A stretch of DNA of 33,017 bases from Alphaproteobacteria bacterium (lineage in GTDB: Bacteria > Pseudomonadota > Alphaproteobacteria > Reyranellales > Reyranellaceae), in the NCBI GenBank assembly GCA_019239835.1, contig JAFAZJ010000154.1:1-33017 (forward strand), read 5' to 3'. Positions 8,807 to 17,602 of this stretch are shown piece by piece. The notes under the pieces are model-generated. The model worked only from the letters and a program-made list of their open reading frames with translations, was not told where the DNA came from and did no database searches. Within the stretch, counting starts at the first letter, position 1, and the number at the start of each line of letters is the position of its first letter. Both the position numbers and the translations under genes were made by a program.

Positions 8807-10147
8807 TCAGGGCGGACAAATATAGCCCGGCCCGTTCGGATTGACGAAACAGCCGACCGACTGCGGCATGATCAGGCGCGGCAAGGCCAGCACCACAGAC
8901 GGCACGTAGATGGTGAAGATGATCGTGCCCAGGAACACGACGTAGATCGGCAGCGCCGCCTTGAGTGCCTGGAAGAATCTGACGCCGACGAATTTCGACG
9001 ACATCAGCAGCACCAGGCCGTAGGGCGGGGTGATCAGGCCGAAGGCCAGGGTGACGATCAGCACCACGCCCATGTGCACGGGGTTGATGCTGCCGGCCTC
9101 GGTCAGCACGTTGACCAGCGGCATGAAGATGATGATCGTCGGCACCGGCTCGATGAAGTCGCCGACCACGGTGAACAGCAGCACCAGCAGCAGCATGATC
9201 AGGTGCGCGTCATTGCCGGCCAGCGCGGTGATCCATTCGGAGATCACGATGGCGCCGCGCAGATAGGCCAGCATCCAGCCGAAGGCGGTGGCGGCGGCGA
9301 TGGTGATCAGCGGCAGGGAGTAGATCAGCCCGGCGTAGCAGAAATCGCGCGGCAGGTTGCGGACGTGCTTCGGATTGAGCGCCGGGATGATGACGAAGAT
9401 GATCCAGCACACCGCGACGACGCCGGCCTCGGTGGGCGTGAACCAGCCGGTGAGGATGCCGCCCAGCAGGATGATCGGGATCATCAGCGGCAGCGCCGAC
9501 GATTTGGCGGCGTCGGTGAACTCGCCGAAGGTGGCGCGGCGGCGCTTGATGCCGATCGGCCCGAAGAAGTAGCAGAACACCATCAGGCCGATGCCGATCA
9601 TGAAGCCGGGCACGAAGCCGGCCAGGAAAAGCCCGGCGATCGAGACGTTGCCAACGGCGCCGTAGACCACGGCGGTGATGCTGGGGGGCACCAGCGCGGC
9701 GATGGTCGAGGCGGCGGCGATGATCGCGGCGATGAAGGCCGGCTCGTAGCCTTCCTTGCGCATCGACACGCCGAGCGTGCGGCTCATCACGGCGGCGTCG
9801 GCGGTGGTCGAGCCCGACATCTCCGAGAAGAACATGCTGAACACGGTGACGACCTGCGACAGCCCGCCCTTGAGATGGCCGACCAGGGTGAGCGACAGGT
9901 TGATCACGCGCTGCACGACGTTGGCCGAGCTCATCAGCTCGCCGACCAGCAGGAAGAAGGGGATCGCCAGCAGCGCCTCGGAGTCGATGCCGTCGAACAT
10001 CTTCTGCACGATGGCCGCCGAGGTGACGTCGGTGAACAAGGTGCCGACGATCACGCCGGCGGTGAGCGAGAAGGCGACCGGCACGCCCATGTAGCCGAAG
10101 AACAGAAACAGGAAGGTCATGATCAGCAGCACCATGGGCGCGCTCAT
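8807..10147 (-). CDS. dctM: TRAP transporter large permease (DctM type)
   Basis: Hydrophobic multi-TM; MSAPMVLLIMTFLFLFFGYMGVPVAFSLTAGVIVG...AIPFFLLVGELMSSANVVQRVINLSLTLVGHLKGGLSQVVTVFSMFFSEMSGSTTADAAVMS; the longer ORF to 10648 overlaps dctQ. Confidence 0.93.
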   Translation of the reverse strand: MSAPMVLLIMTFLFLFFGYMGVPVAFSLTAGVIVGTLFTDVTSAAIVQKMFDGIDSEALLAIPFFLLVGELMSSANVVQRVINLSLTLVGHLKGGLSQVVTVFSMFFSEMSGSTTADAAVMSRTLGVSMRKEGYEPAFIAAIIAAASTIAALVPPSITAVVYGAVGNVSIAGLFLAGFVPGFMIGIGLMVFCYFFGPIGIKRRRATFGEFTDAAKSSALPLMIPIILLGGILTGWFTPTEAGVVAVCWIIFVIIPALNPKHVRNLPRDFCYAGLIYSLPLITIAAATAFGWMLAYLRGAIVISEWITALAGNDAHLIMLLLVLLFTVVGDFIEPVPTIIIFMPLVNVLTEAGSINPVHMGVVLIVTLAFGLITPPYGLVLLMSSKFVGVRFFQALKAALPIYVVFLGTIIFTIYVPSVVLALPRLIMPQSVGCFVNPNGPGYICPP

Positions 10148-10755
10148 GATGGCCTCCCTTCGCGGACGGTGTCCTGCGGCGGATCCTCGAAGCCGTGACG
10201 CCAGCCATTGACCAGCTGCTCGACGGCGAACAGCGCGATCAGCGCGCCGGAGATCGGGATCGCGCCGTAGAGCGAGGCGATCGGCGTCATCGAGGGCATG
10301 CGATAGCTGCCGAAGCCGCGCAGGAAATTGACGTAGCCGTACCAGGTGAGGAACAGCCCGACGCCGATGACCACGAGGCGAATCGCGGTCTCGATCGCCA
10401 GGCGCTTGCGGCCATGCATCGATTCGCCGATCGCGGCGAGATAGAGGTGGTCGTTGCGCCGCGTCGCCACCGCGGCACCGATGAAGATGCCGTAGATGAA
10501 GAAGGTCTGCGTCACCTCCTGCAGCCACAGCCACGGCGCCCCGATGGTGCGGGTGACGATGTCGAAGACCACCGAGGTCGAGAAGCCGAGCAGGGTGATG
10601 CCGCAGAGCACCATCAGCACGGCTTCGAGACGATCGAGCGCACGCCACTTGAGGTGGCGCTGGCGGTTGAGCACGAGCGAACGATCCTCATGATCGCCCG
10701 CCGGGTTCGCGTCCGTCGGTTCCGGCAGCGCGGTCAGATTGAACTCTCCTGTCAT
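10144..10755 (-). CDS. dctQ: TRAP transporter small permease (DctQ type); start codon uncertain
   Basis: LDRLEAVLMVLCGITLLGFSTSVVFDIVTRTIGAPWLWLQEVTQTFFIYGIFIGAAVATRRNDHLYL; 4-bp overlap with dctM; ATG at 10755 lies inside a palindromic repeat. Confidence 0.88.
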   Translation of the reverse strand: MTGEFNLTALPEPTDANPAGDHEDRSLVLNRQRHLKWRALDRLEAVLMVLCGITLLGFSTSVVFDIVTRTIGAPWLWLQEVTQTFFIYGIFIGAAVATRRNDHLYLAAIGESMHGRKRLAIETAIRLVVIGVGLFLTWYGYVNFLRGFGSYRMPSMTPIASLYGAIPISGALIALFAVEQLVNGWRHGFEDPPQDTVREGRPS

Positions 10756-10818
10756 TCCGAGCGGAGCGAGGAATCTTTCCGCCGACTCAAGATCCCTCGC
10801 TGCGCTCGGGATGACAGG
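10748..10818. repeat. Long palindromic intergenic repeat, family B copy 2
   Basis: 30-nt arms 10748-10777 (cctgtcattccgagcggagcgaggaatctt) and 10789-10818 (aagatccctcgctgcgctcgggatgacagg), 3 mismatches, 11-nt loop; same family as 6162-6229. Confidence 0.92.
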
Positions 10819-10833
10819 TCGGCGGATCGTGCG

Positions 10834-11841
10834 TTAGCTGACAGCGCTGATCAGCTTCTGGATCTTCGCTGCGTGCGGGCCGAGTTCCTTGGCGAGCTTC
10901 TCGAGATAGGGCTCGGCGATCTTGCTGAAGCCCGATTTGTCGACGTCGGTGACCACCTTCACGCCGATGCCCTTGAGCTTGGTCGCGGACTGGTGCTCGA
11001 GATCGAGCGCCTTGGCCGGTTGCGTGCGGCCGACCTCGTCGGCGGCGGCCTGGACCCAGCCTTTCTGCTCGGCGCTCAGGCTGCTCCACAGTTTGTCGCT
11101 GATCCAGATCAGGCTGTTGTTGGCCTCGTGCTCGGTCATCGACAGCACCGGTGCCACCTCGTAGTGCTTGTTCACGAGGTAGACGTTGACGCCGTTCTCG
11201 GCGACGTCGATCACGCCGGTCTGCAGCGAGGTGTAGACGCTGCCGAAGGGCATGTGCACGGTCTGCGCGCCGTAGGCCGGGAACATCATGTCCTCGGTCG
11301 CGGTGGCCTGCACGCGCACCTTCAGGCCCTTCATGTCCTCGACCTTTTTGATCTCCTTCTTGCTGTACATGTTGCGCAGGCCGAGCGTCGCCAGCGCCAG
11401 CACATGCGCGCCCTGCACGGTCTCGTCGATCATCTCGCGCACCGCCTTGACCACGCCCGGATCGGCCAGCGCCTTGATCAGGTGCTGCTCGGAACGGAAC
11501 AGGAAGTGCAGCGACATCACGCCGGCCTGCGGCGAGAGTGTGGCAGCATTGGCCGAGGCGCTGATGCAGAAATCGATGTCGCCCGACTTCACCAGCTGCA
11601 GCACCTGCGGCTCCTGGCCAAGCTGGGCGCCGGGATACTGGTCGATCAGCATCGCGCCCTTGCTGAGCTCCTTGAGCTTGTCGGAGAAGGTGTTGCCGAT
11701 GATGCCGTAGCCGGTGTTGACCGGCTGGTCGTAGGCGAACTTGAAGCGGCGCGGCGATTGCGCCGACACGCGGCCCGACATCACGAGAGCGGCGGCGGCC
11801 GAGACGGCCGGCAGTTGACGACGACGAAGCGTCCTGGTCAT
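10834..11841 (-). CDS. dctP: TRAP transporter solute-binding protein (DctP type)
   Basis: Signal sequence; FSDKLKELSKGAMLIDQYPGAQLGQEPQVLQLVKSGDIDFCISASANAATLSPQAGVMSLHFLFRSEQH...; KVEDMKGLKVRVQ. Confidence 0.93.
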   Translation of the reverse strand: MTRTLRRRQLPAVSAAAALVMSGRVSAQSPRRFKFAYDQPVNTGYGIIGNTFSDKLKELSKGAMLIDQYPGAQLGQEPQVLQLVKSGDIDFCISASANAATLSPQAGVMSLHFLFRSEQHLIKALADPGVVKAVREMIDETVQGAHVLALATLGLRNMYSKKEIKKVEDMKGLKVRVQATATEDMMFPAYGAQTVHMPFGSVYTSLQTGVIDVAENGVNVYLVNKHYEVAPVLSMTEHEANNSLIWISDKLWSSLSAEQKGWVQAAADEVGRTQPAKALDLEHQSATKLKGIGVKVVTDVDKSGFSKIAEPYLEKLAKELGPHAAKIQKLISAVS

Positions 11842-12051
11842 GGCGTTCTCCCCTGGCTTTGTTTGAGTCGCAGCTTATCCCGTCCAGCGGTCAATGACAG
11901 CGGGGAGTCGGGTGGAACAGGTCATGTGCCTGACCGCCCGCCATTTTGGGAAATTTTGGAATTCTTAATGATCGGTGAAGGTCTTCTTCATGGAAATCCG
12001 CCTGCCGACGTCTATCATCGGCGCCGCCAATCACTGAACGAGGAGGGTGTC

Positions 12052-12711
12052 ATGTCGCTGCAGATCGGACAGAAGGCCCCGGACTTCACTGCCGAGACCA
12101 CTGACGGGAAGATCAGTTTCCACGACTGGATCGGCGATTCCTGGGCGGTGCTGTTCTCGCATCCCAAGGACTTCACGCCGGTATGCACGACCGAGCTAGG
12201 CTACATGGCGCGCATGAAGCCGGAGTTCGACAAGCGCAACACCAAGATCATCGGCCTGTCGGTCGATCCCGTGGCCAACCACGCGAAGTGGGCCAAGGAC
12301 ATCGAGGAAACGCAGGGCACGGCGCCGAACTACCCGATGATCGGCGACACCGACCTTAAGGTCGCCAAGCTCTACAACATGCTGCCTTACGAGACGCCCG
12401 GCTCGTCGGAGGGGCGCACGGCGGCCGACAATGCCACGGTGCGCACGGTGTTCGTGATCGGTCCGGACAAGAACATCCGGCTGATGATTTCCTACCCGAT
12501 GACCACCGGCCGCAACTTCGACGAGATCCTGCGCGTGATCGACTCGATGCAGCTCACCGCCAAGCACCGCGTGGCGACGCCGGTGAACTGGAAGAACGGC
12601 GAGGACGTGATCATCGTGCCGGCCGTCACCGACGAGGAAGCCACAGCGAAATACCCGCAGGGCTTCAAGAAGCTGAAGCCCTACCTGCGCACCGTCGCCC
12701 AACCGAAATAG
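12052..12711 (+). CDS. Peroxiredoxin, 1-Cys (Prx6) type
   Basis: HDWIGDSWAVLFSHPKDFTPVCTTELG catalytic motif; long C-terminal domain with GWRVATPVNWKNGEDVIIVP-type segment; gaggaggg Shine-Dalgarno upstream of ATG 12052. Confidence 0.95.
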   Translation: MSLQIGQKAPDFTAETTDGKISFHDWIGDSWAVLFSHPKDFTPVCTTELGYMARMKPEFDKRNTKIIGLSVDPVANHAKWAKDIEETQGTAPNYPMIGDTDLKVAKLYNMLPYETPGSSEGRTAADNATVRTVFVIGPDKNIRLMISYPMTTGRNFDEILRVIDSMQLTAKHRVATPVNWKNGEDVIIVPAVTDEEATAKYPQGFKKLKPYLRTVAQPK

Positions 12712-12718
12712 TCGAAGC

Positions 12719-12735
12719 GCCGGCGTCTCGCCGGC
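12719..12735. repeat. Short hairpin gccggcg-tct-cgccggc just after the peroxiredoxin stop
   Basis: Perfect 7-bp stem, 3-nt loop; similar element at 16767-16783. Confidence 0.6.
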
Positions 12736-12758
12736 TCTCCTCTTTCCAGAAAGCCGAT

Positions 12759-14249
12759 ATGGCAGCGCGACTCGAGCCGGCACCCGTTTTCACATTGGTG
12801 ATCTTCGGCGCGACGGGCGATCTGACAAAGCGCCTGCTCGTTCCGGCGTTGGTCAATCTTGCGCGCGGCAAATTCCTGCCCAAGGATTTTGCCATCATCG
12901 GCATTGGCCGATCGGCGCTGGATGACGAGACATTCCGCAAGGAACTGGCCGATGGGCTGACGGCGTTTGCGAAACACCCTCGAGGGAGCTCCGATTGGAC
13001 GTGGCTCTCCCGGCGGATCACCTATCTGGGCGGCGATTTCTCCGACCAGAAAACCTATACGGACCTTGCCGCACGCCTCTCGGCGAGAGGTGGTGGCAAT
13101 GTCCTGTTCTATCTGGCGACGCCGCCGAGCGTCTTCTCGATCGTCACGGCCCAGCTCGGCAAGGCGAGTCTCCTGCGCGAAGACGGCAAGCGCTGGCGGC
13201 GTGTCATCGTCGAGAAGCCGTTCGGCACCGATCTGCGATCGGCTCAGGAGCTGAACAAGAAGCTGCTTGCCGATCTATCCGAGCCGCAGATCTATCGGAT
13301 CGACCATTACCTCGGGAAGGAAACGGTCCAGAACATCAACGTGCTGCGGTTCGGCAACGGCCTGTTCGAGCCGCTGTGGAATCGCAACCACATCGATCAT
13401 GTGCAGATCACCGTGGCGGAGACCGTCGGCGTCGAGACGCGCGGATCTTTCTACGATGCCACCGGCGCCTTGCGCGACATGGTTCCGAACCATCTTTTTC
13501 AGCTGCTTGAATTGATCGCCATGGAACCGCCGTCGCGCTTCTCCGCCGACGCCGTCCGGGCGGAAAAGAGCGAGCTTCTCGATGCGGTGCATACGTTCGG
13601 TCACCGGGACGCGATGCGCAACGTGGTGTGCGGCCAGTACGTCGCGGGCAAGGTCGACGGCAAGGCGGTGGCGGCCTATCGCCAATCGAAGAACGTGGCG
13701 CCAGATTCGGCAACGGAGACCTATGTCGCGCTGAAGATCATGATCGACAATTGGCGCTGGGCCGGCGTGCCGTTCTATTTGCGGACCGGCAAGGCGCTGG
13801 GGCGGCGTCGAAGCGAGATCGTGATCCGGTTCAAGCAGGCGCCGTTCGCGATGTTCCGGGAGACGCCGGTCGAGCAGCTCGTGTCGAATGATCTCGTCCT
13901 GCGGCTGCAGCCGGAGGAGAGCATCACGCTGAGCTTCGGCGCCAAGCAACCTGGCCCCAGTATCGTGGTCGACCAGGTCGAGATGCGTTTCGACTACAAG
14001 AATCATTTCGATCTCGTCGCCAGCACCGGATACGAGACGCTGATCTACGATTGCATGACCGGCGACAACACCCTGTTCAAGAGCGCGCAGGAAATCGAGA
14101 CGGGCTGGCGGATCGTGCAACCGGTCCTTGACGCCTGGTCGCGGCGGCGAAGCGCCGTCCCGTTCAGCTACGCGGCAGGTAGCAGTGGCCCCAAGGAAGC
14201 CGACGAGTTGCTGGCACGCGACGGGCGCCAATGGCGGCCCTTCGCGTGA
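12759..14249 (+). CDS. zwf: Glucose-6-phosphate 1-dehydrogenase
   Basis: VIFGATGDLTKRLLVPALVNLARGKFLPKDFAIIGIGR; VEKPFGTD; RIDHYLGKETVQNINVLRFGN active-site signature. Confidence 0.97.
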   Translation: MAARLEPAPVFTLVIFGATGDLTKRLLVPALVNLARGKFLPKDFAIIGIGRSALDDETFRKELADGLTAFAKHPRGSSDWTWLSRRITYLGGDFSDQKTYTDLAARLSARGGGNVLFYLATPPSVFSIVTAQLGKASLLREDGKRWRRVIVEKPFGTDLRSAQELNKKLLADLSEPQIYRIDHYLGKETVQNINVLRFGNGLFEPLWNRNHIDHVQITVAETVGVETRGSFYDATGALRDMVPNHLFQLLELIAMEPPSRFSADAVRAEKSELLDAVHTFGHRDAMRNVVCGQYVAGKVDGKAVAAYRQSKNVAPDSATETYVALKIMIDNWRWAGVPFYLRTGKALGRRRSEIVIRFKQAPFAMFRETPVEQLVSNDLVLRLQPEESITLSFGAKQPGPSIVVDQVEMRFDYKNHFDLVASTGYETLIYDCMTGDNTLFKSAQEIETGWRIVQPVLDAWSRRRSAVPFSYAAGSSGPKEADELLARDGRQWRPFA

Positions 14250-14259
14250 CCGGATGCGG

Positions 14260-15435
14260 CTATTCGGCCAAACCAGGCTGAGCGGCGGGCACCGCGCGGC
14301 GACGGTTGCGGCGCTTGGCCAACCACATCCATGTGCCGGTAATCGCGAACAGGGTCACGGCGATGCCGGAGATGAACACCAGCAGCTTCCACACCCAACC
14401 CAGGCCGTGGCCGGCGTGCAGCGCGTGCTGCCAGGCAGCGATCGACTCGCCGGTGTTGAAGTCGCGCGGGTCGCGCGTCTCGATCACTGCGGACTTCCAT
14501 GGATCGACGAACACGGTGATGAACGGCGCGCCGTCTGCCGCGCCGCGCACCAGGCCGATCCGCATTGGCTGATCCGGCCGCATCGGCAGGAAGATCGACA
14601 TCAGCTTCGCGTCGAGTGACGACGCCCTGGCTAGTGCTACGGCAGCATCGACGTCCATCTGCCGCTGGCCGCGTACCGGCTCGACCTTCATGGTTTGAGC
14701 CGAGGCGCGCAGGTCGCGACCGCCGAAGAGCGCGCGCGTCGCATCGCCCAGGCTCTGCGGGAAGGCGAGGTAGACGCCGCTGAACGACACCACGAGGAAG
14801 ACCAGCAGGTTCCAGATGCCGGTCATCGCGTGCAGGTCGCGCAGCAGCACGATGCCTTTCGCGCCGCGACGGATGCCGAAGGCCGAGCGCCACTGGGCAG
14901 GCCGCGGCCACCAGATCACCAGGCCGCTGCAGCCCAAGGCGAGCATCGCCACGCCCAGCCAGCCGATCACCTCGCGGCCGTCGCGGCCCGAGAGCAGCAG
15001 GTTGGCGTGCAGCCGGAAGATCCAGCGCATCGTTGTGGCCATCGGATCCTTGCGCTCGACGACCTCCAGCGACACGGGATCGATCCGCAGCTGCAGACCA
15101 CCGGCACCAGGCGCGCCGCCGCGGCCGCCAGGTGCAAGGCGCACGACGGCAAGATCGCCGGCTTTCTCGGGCGCGCGATAGAACGAGGGGTTGAGGCCTT
15201 GTGGCGCCGCCTTGCGGGCGGCGGCGATGATCTCGGCGATCGGCTTGGCCTCACCGACCGCCGGCGTGCGCGGCGGGGCGGGTACGAAGAGCGCCTCGAG
15301 CTCGTCGTCGAACACCAGGATCGCGCCGGTGATGCCCAGCATGCCCAGCGGAATGCACAGCGCGACGCCGATCCACAGATGGATGGTGCGCAGGGTGTGG
15401 CGCACCGAGAAAGACGACGGATCGGGCAGGGCCAT
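14260..15435 (-). CDS. PepSY-associated TM helix domain protein (iron-reductase/uptake-linked family)
   Basis: SFSVRHTLRTIHLWIGVALCIPLGMLGITGAILVFDDELEALF; RDLHAMTGIWNLLVFLVVSFSGVYLAFP; QHALHAGHGLGWVWKLLVFISGIAVTLFAITGTWMWL. Confidence 0.9.
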   Translation of the reverse strand: MALPDPSSFSVRHTLRTIHLWIGVALCIPLGMLGITGAILVFDDELEALFVPAPPRTPAVGEAKPIAEIIAAARKAAPQGLNPSFYRAPEKAGDLAVVRLAPGGRGGAPGAGGLQLRIDPVSLEVVERKDPMATTMRWIFRLHANLLLSGRDGREVIGWLGVAMLALGCSGLVIWWPRPAQWRSAFGIRRGAKGIVLLRDLHAMTGIWNLLVFLVVSFSGVYLAFPQSLGDATRALFGGRDLRASAQTMKVEPVRGQRQMDVDAAVALARASSLDAKLMSIFLPMRPDQPMRIGLVRGAADGAPFITVFVDPWKSAVIETRDPRDFNTGESIAAWQHALHAGHGLGWVWKLLVFISGIAVTLFAITGTWMWLAKRRNRRRAVPAAQPGLAE

Positions 15436-15449
15436 CACGCGCTCGGGCT

Positions 15450-15493
15450 GACTGGACAAGTTCTGCGATCTATTCGCAATCGCAGTCCCAGTC
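15450..15493. promoter_or_regulatory. Nested inverted repeats upstream of the PepSY gene; candidate metal-responsive (Fur-family) operator
   Basis: TGCGA-tctat-TCGCA at 15464-15478; ctgcgat/atcgcag (15463-15469, 15479-15485); outer gactgg/ccagtc (15450-15455, 15488-15493). Confidence 0.4.
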
Positions 15494-15523
15494 AATGGCG
15501 CGCAACGTTTCGCGGCGTGTCGG

Positions 15524-16738
15524 TCAGGCCTTTTTCGGCTGGTTGCCGTCGCGCGTCGCGCCCGAGGCCAGCATCGACTGGATGCGCTCCTCGCCGAAGC
15601 CAGCCTCGCGCAGCACCTCGACGCTGTGCTCGCCCAAGCGCGGCTGCAGACGGCGGATCTCCGCCGGCGTACGGCTGAACTTGGGCGGGATGCCGGGCAC
15701 GCGGATCTTGCCCTCGCTGGGATGGTCGAGCTCCTGCCAGAACCCGGTGGCATTGAGCTGCTCGTCGGCCAGCAGATCCTCGAGCGTGTTGACCGGGCCA
15801 TGCGGCACGTTGCTGTCCTTCAGCAGCGCGACCCATTCGGCGTTGGTGCGCGTGGCGCAGATCTCGGCCAGCGTGGCGTAGACCACCTCGACGGCGGCCA
15901 GGCGCGAGGCCAGCGACTGGAAGCGCGGATCGGCGATGATGTCCTTGCGGTCGACCAGTTGGCAGAATTCGCGCCAGTGCTGATCGGTGTAGGGCAGCAG
16001 CGCGAAGAAGCCGTCCTTGCTGGGATAGGGGCGGCGCTCCTTGTTGAGCAGGCGGCGATAACCCACGCCTTCCGGCGCCGCCGGCATGAAGGTCTCGCCG
16101 TAGAGATGCTCGACCATCACGAACGAGACCAACGTCTCGAACATCGGCACCTCGACCGACTGGCCCTTGCCCGACCGCTCGCGCTCGTAGAGCGCCGCGA
16201 GCACGGCGGAGACCACGCCGTTGGAGCTGGTCTTGTCGGCGACGATGGTGGGCAGGAAGCGCGGCGCGCCGGCGACCACGGTCTGCAGCATGGCCAGCCC
16301 CGACCCGGCCTGGATGATGTCGTCATACGCCGCCTTCGGCCCCATCGGCCCGGCGGCGCGATAGCCGTAGGTCGCGAGATAGATCAGGCGCGGGTTGATC
16401 TTCTCGAACACCTCGTAGGGCACGCCCAGCCGCGCGGCAGGCTCGGGCCGGTAATTGTGCATCAGCACGTCAGCATCCTTCGCCAGGTCGAACAGCGCCT
16501 GCCGGCCGTCCTGCTTCTTGAGGTCGAGGATGATGCTGCGCTTGTTGCGATTGCAGCCGAGATAGAAGGCCGCCATGTCGGGATTGCGCCGCGGTCCCAG
16601 CTGACGCGTGGTGTCGCCCTCCGGCGATTCGATCTTGATGATATCGGCGCCGAGATCACCGAGCTGCTGCGCCGCCCACGGCCCGAGCACCACCGACGTG
16701 CAATCCAGAATCTTCACACCCGCCAGCGGCCCGGCCAT
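15524..16738 (-). CDS. CaiB/BaiF-family (class III) CoA-transferase
   Basis: MAGPLAGVKILDCTSVVLGPWAAQQLGDLGADIIKIESPEGDTTRQLGP...ADVLMHNYRPEPAARLGV. Confidence 0.95.
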   Translation of the reverse strand: MAGPLAGVKILDCTSVVLGPWAAQQLGDLGADIIKIESPEGDTTRQLGPRRNPDMAAFYLGCNRNKRSIILDLKKQDGRQALFDLAKDADVLMHNYRPEPAARLGVPYEVFEKINPRLIYLATYGYRAAGPMGPKAAYDDIIQAGSGLAMLQTVVAGAPRFLPTIVADKTSSNGVVSAVLAALYERERSGKGQSVEVPMFETLVSFVMVEHLYGETFMPAAPEGVGYRRLLNKERRPYPSKDGFFALLPYTDQHWREFCQLVDRKDIIADPRFQSLASRLAAVEVVYATLAEICATRTNAEWVALLKDSNVPHGPVNTLEDLLADEQLNATGFWQELDHPSEGKIRVPGIPPKFSRTPAEIRRLQPRLGEHSVEVLREAGFGEERIQSMLASGATRDGNQPKKA

Positions 16739-16766
16739 TCGACGTTCCTCCAGAGTCTTTGGGAGC

Positions 16767-16783
16767 GCCAGCGTCCCGCCGGC
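16767..16783. repeat. Short imperfect hairpin gccagcg-tcc-cgccggc
   Basis: Similar to 12719-12735; 7-nt arms with one mismatch. Confidence 0.5.
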
Positions 16784-16866
16784 TCATCGCCTCGCAGACC
16801 ATTGACCAGCATGCGGCCGAGAGCAAGAGCATGGCCGGTTTGCGCAATCGCCTGTAAGAACCGCTC

Positions 16867-17493
16867 ATGACGCCCATCGAACACGCCCAGCTTCGCTTCG
16901 AGCGGCTGACGCCCCAACGGCGCGCCGATCTGATGGTGCTGCTGGGCATCGAACTCGCGAGTCATGCGCGCGCCGCGTTGGCTGCAGCAGAGCCGGACGT
17001 TGTCAGGGCCTGCGGCTTTCTCGACATGCTGCTGGCGTCGCAGAAGACTCCACTGCGGACGATCGGCTCATACTTGTTGCGCGATCCCTTCGTCGAGTCT
17101 GTCGGCACGCTCTTCCAGATGGCTGAGACGCTGGGTGTCGGGTCGGATTTCGAGGTGGCGTGGGACAGGACGTTATCCTTTGTCCGTTCCAGCGCGCTTG
17201 GTCCCGGCGCCAACAGCAACGGCAACGCACTGGCCGGCATCACCAGCCAGGCGAAGGCTCAGATCGCCGCGCGCATTGCGGCGTGGCCGATACCCGCGGG
17301 CGCAACACCGATCCCGCTGGTCTGCATCGACCATGGGCCGGATTTGGCAGGGATGTTTCACGACCGAGTCGAGGTCGAGGATGATCTGTGGACGGCGGAC
17401 GGGATTGAGCTCGTCATCTCACTCGCGAACAACGAGGCACCGCCGCGCGGCAAGACGCTCGACTTCGATGGCGAGCGGTTTGTCCTGATCTGA
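16867..17493 (+). CDS. Hypothetical protein (208 aa)
   Basis: Complete ORF MTPIEHAQLRFERLTPQRRADLMVLLGIELASH...; no family recognised. Confidence 0.65.
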   Translation: MTPIEHAQLRFERLTPQRRADLMVLLGIELASHARAALAAAEPDVVRACGFLDMLLASQKTPLRTIGSYLLRDPFVESVGTLFQMAETLGVGSDFEVAWDRTLSFVRSSALGPGANSNGNALAGITSQAKAQIAARIAAWPIPAGATPIPLVCIDHGPDLAGMFHDRVEVEDDLWTADGIELVISLANNEAPPRGKTLDFDGERFVLI

Positions 17494-17547
17494 GCAGGCG
17501 AAATGAAATCACTTTGATTCGATATTGGCGTTGCGCCGGATCGAGCG

Positions 17548-17602
17548 CATGATTGCCAAAAATTGTGTGTCTGCCTGAATCTGCACGTCAATCAATCATG
17601 AT
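17548..17602. promoter_or_regulatory. AT-richer leader of the P450 operon with inverted repeat CATGATTG / CAATCATG
   Basis: catgattg 17548-17555 and caatcatg 17593-17600; the right arm overlaps the palindrome atcatgat 17595-17602. Confidence 0.3.

Noticed and set aside
11941-11975. AT-rich tract attttgggaaattttggaattcttaatg before the peroxiredoxin
   Set aside because: Probably part of an ordinary divergent promoter region between dctP and the peroxiredoxin; no convincing -35/-10 pair or symmetrical operator could be assigned by eye.
7889-12711. Very long plus-strand ORFs (769 aa at 7889-10198, 838 aa at 10195-12711) opposite the TRAP/SMP-30 genes
   Set aside because: Compositionally biased (His/Arg/Asp/Glu/Gln-rich) shadow ORFs typical of high-GC DNA; the opposite strand encodes clear conserved families. 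Only the 3' part of the second ORF (12052-12711) is real, the peroxiredoxin.
14250-14259. Only 10 nt between convergent zwf and PepSY genes
   Set aside because: Tight convergent spacing is common in compact genomes; no further structure seen.
15626-16870. 414-aa plus-strand ORF
   Set aside because: Antisense to the CaiB/BaiF CoA-transferase, low-complexity shadow translation.
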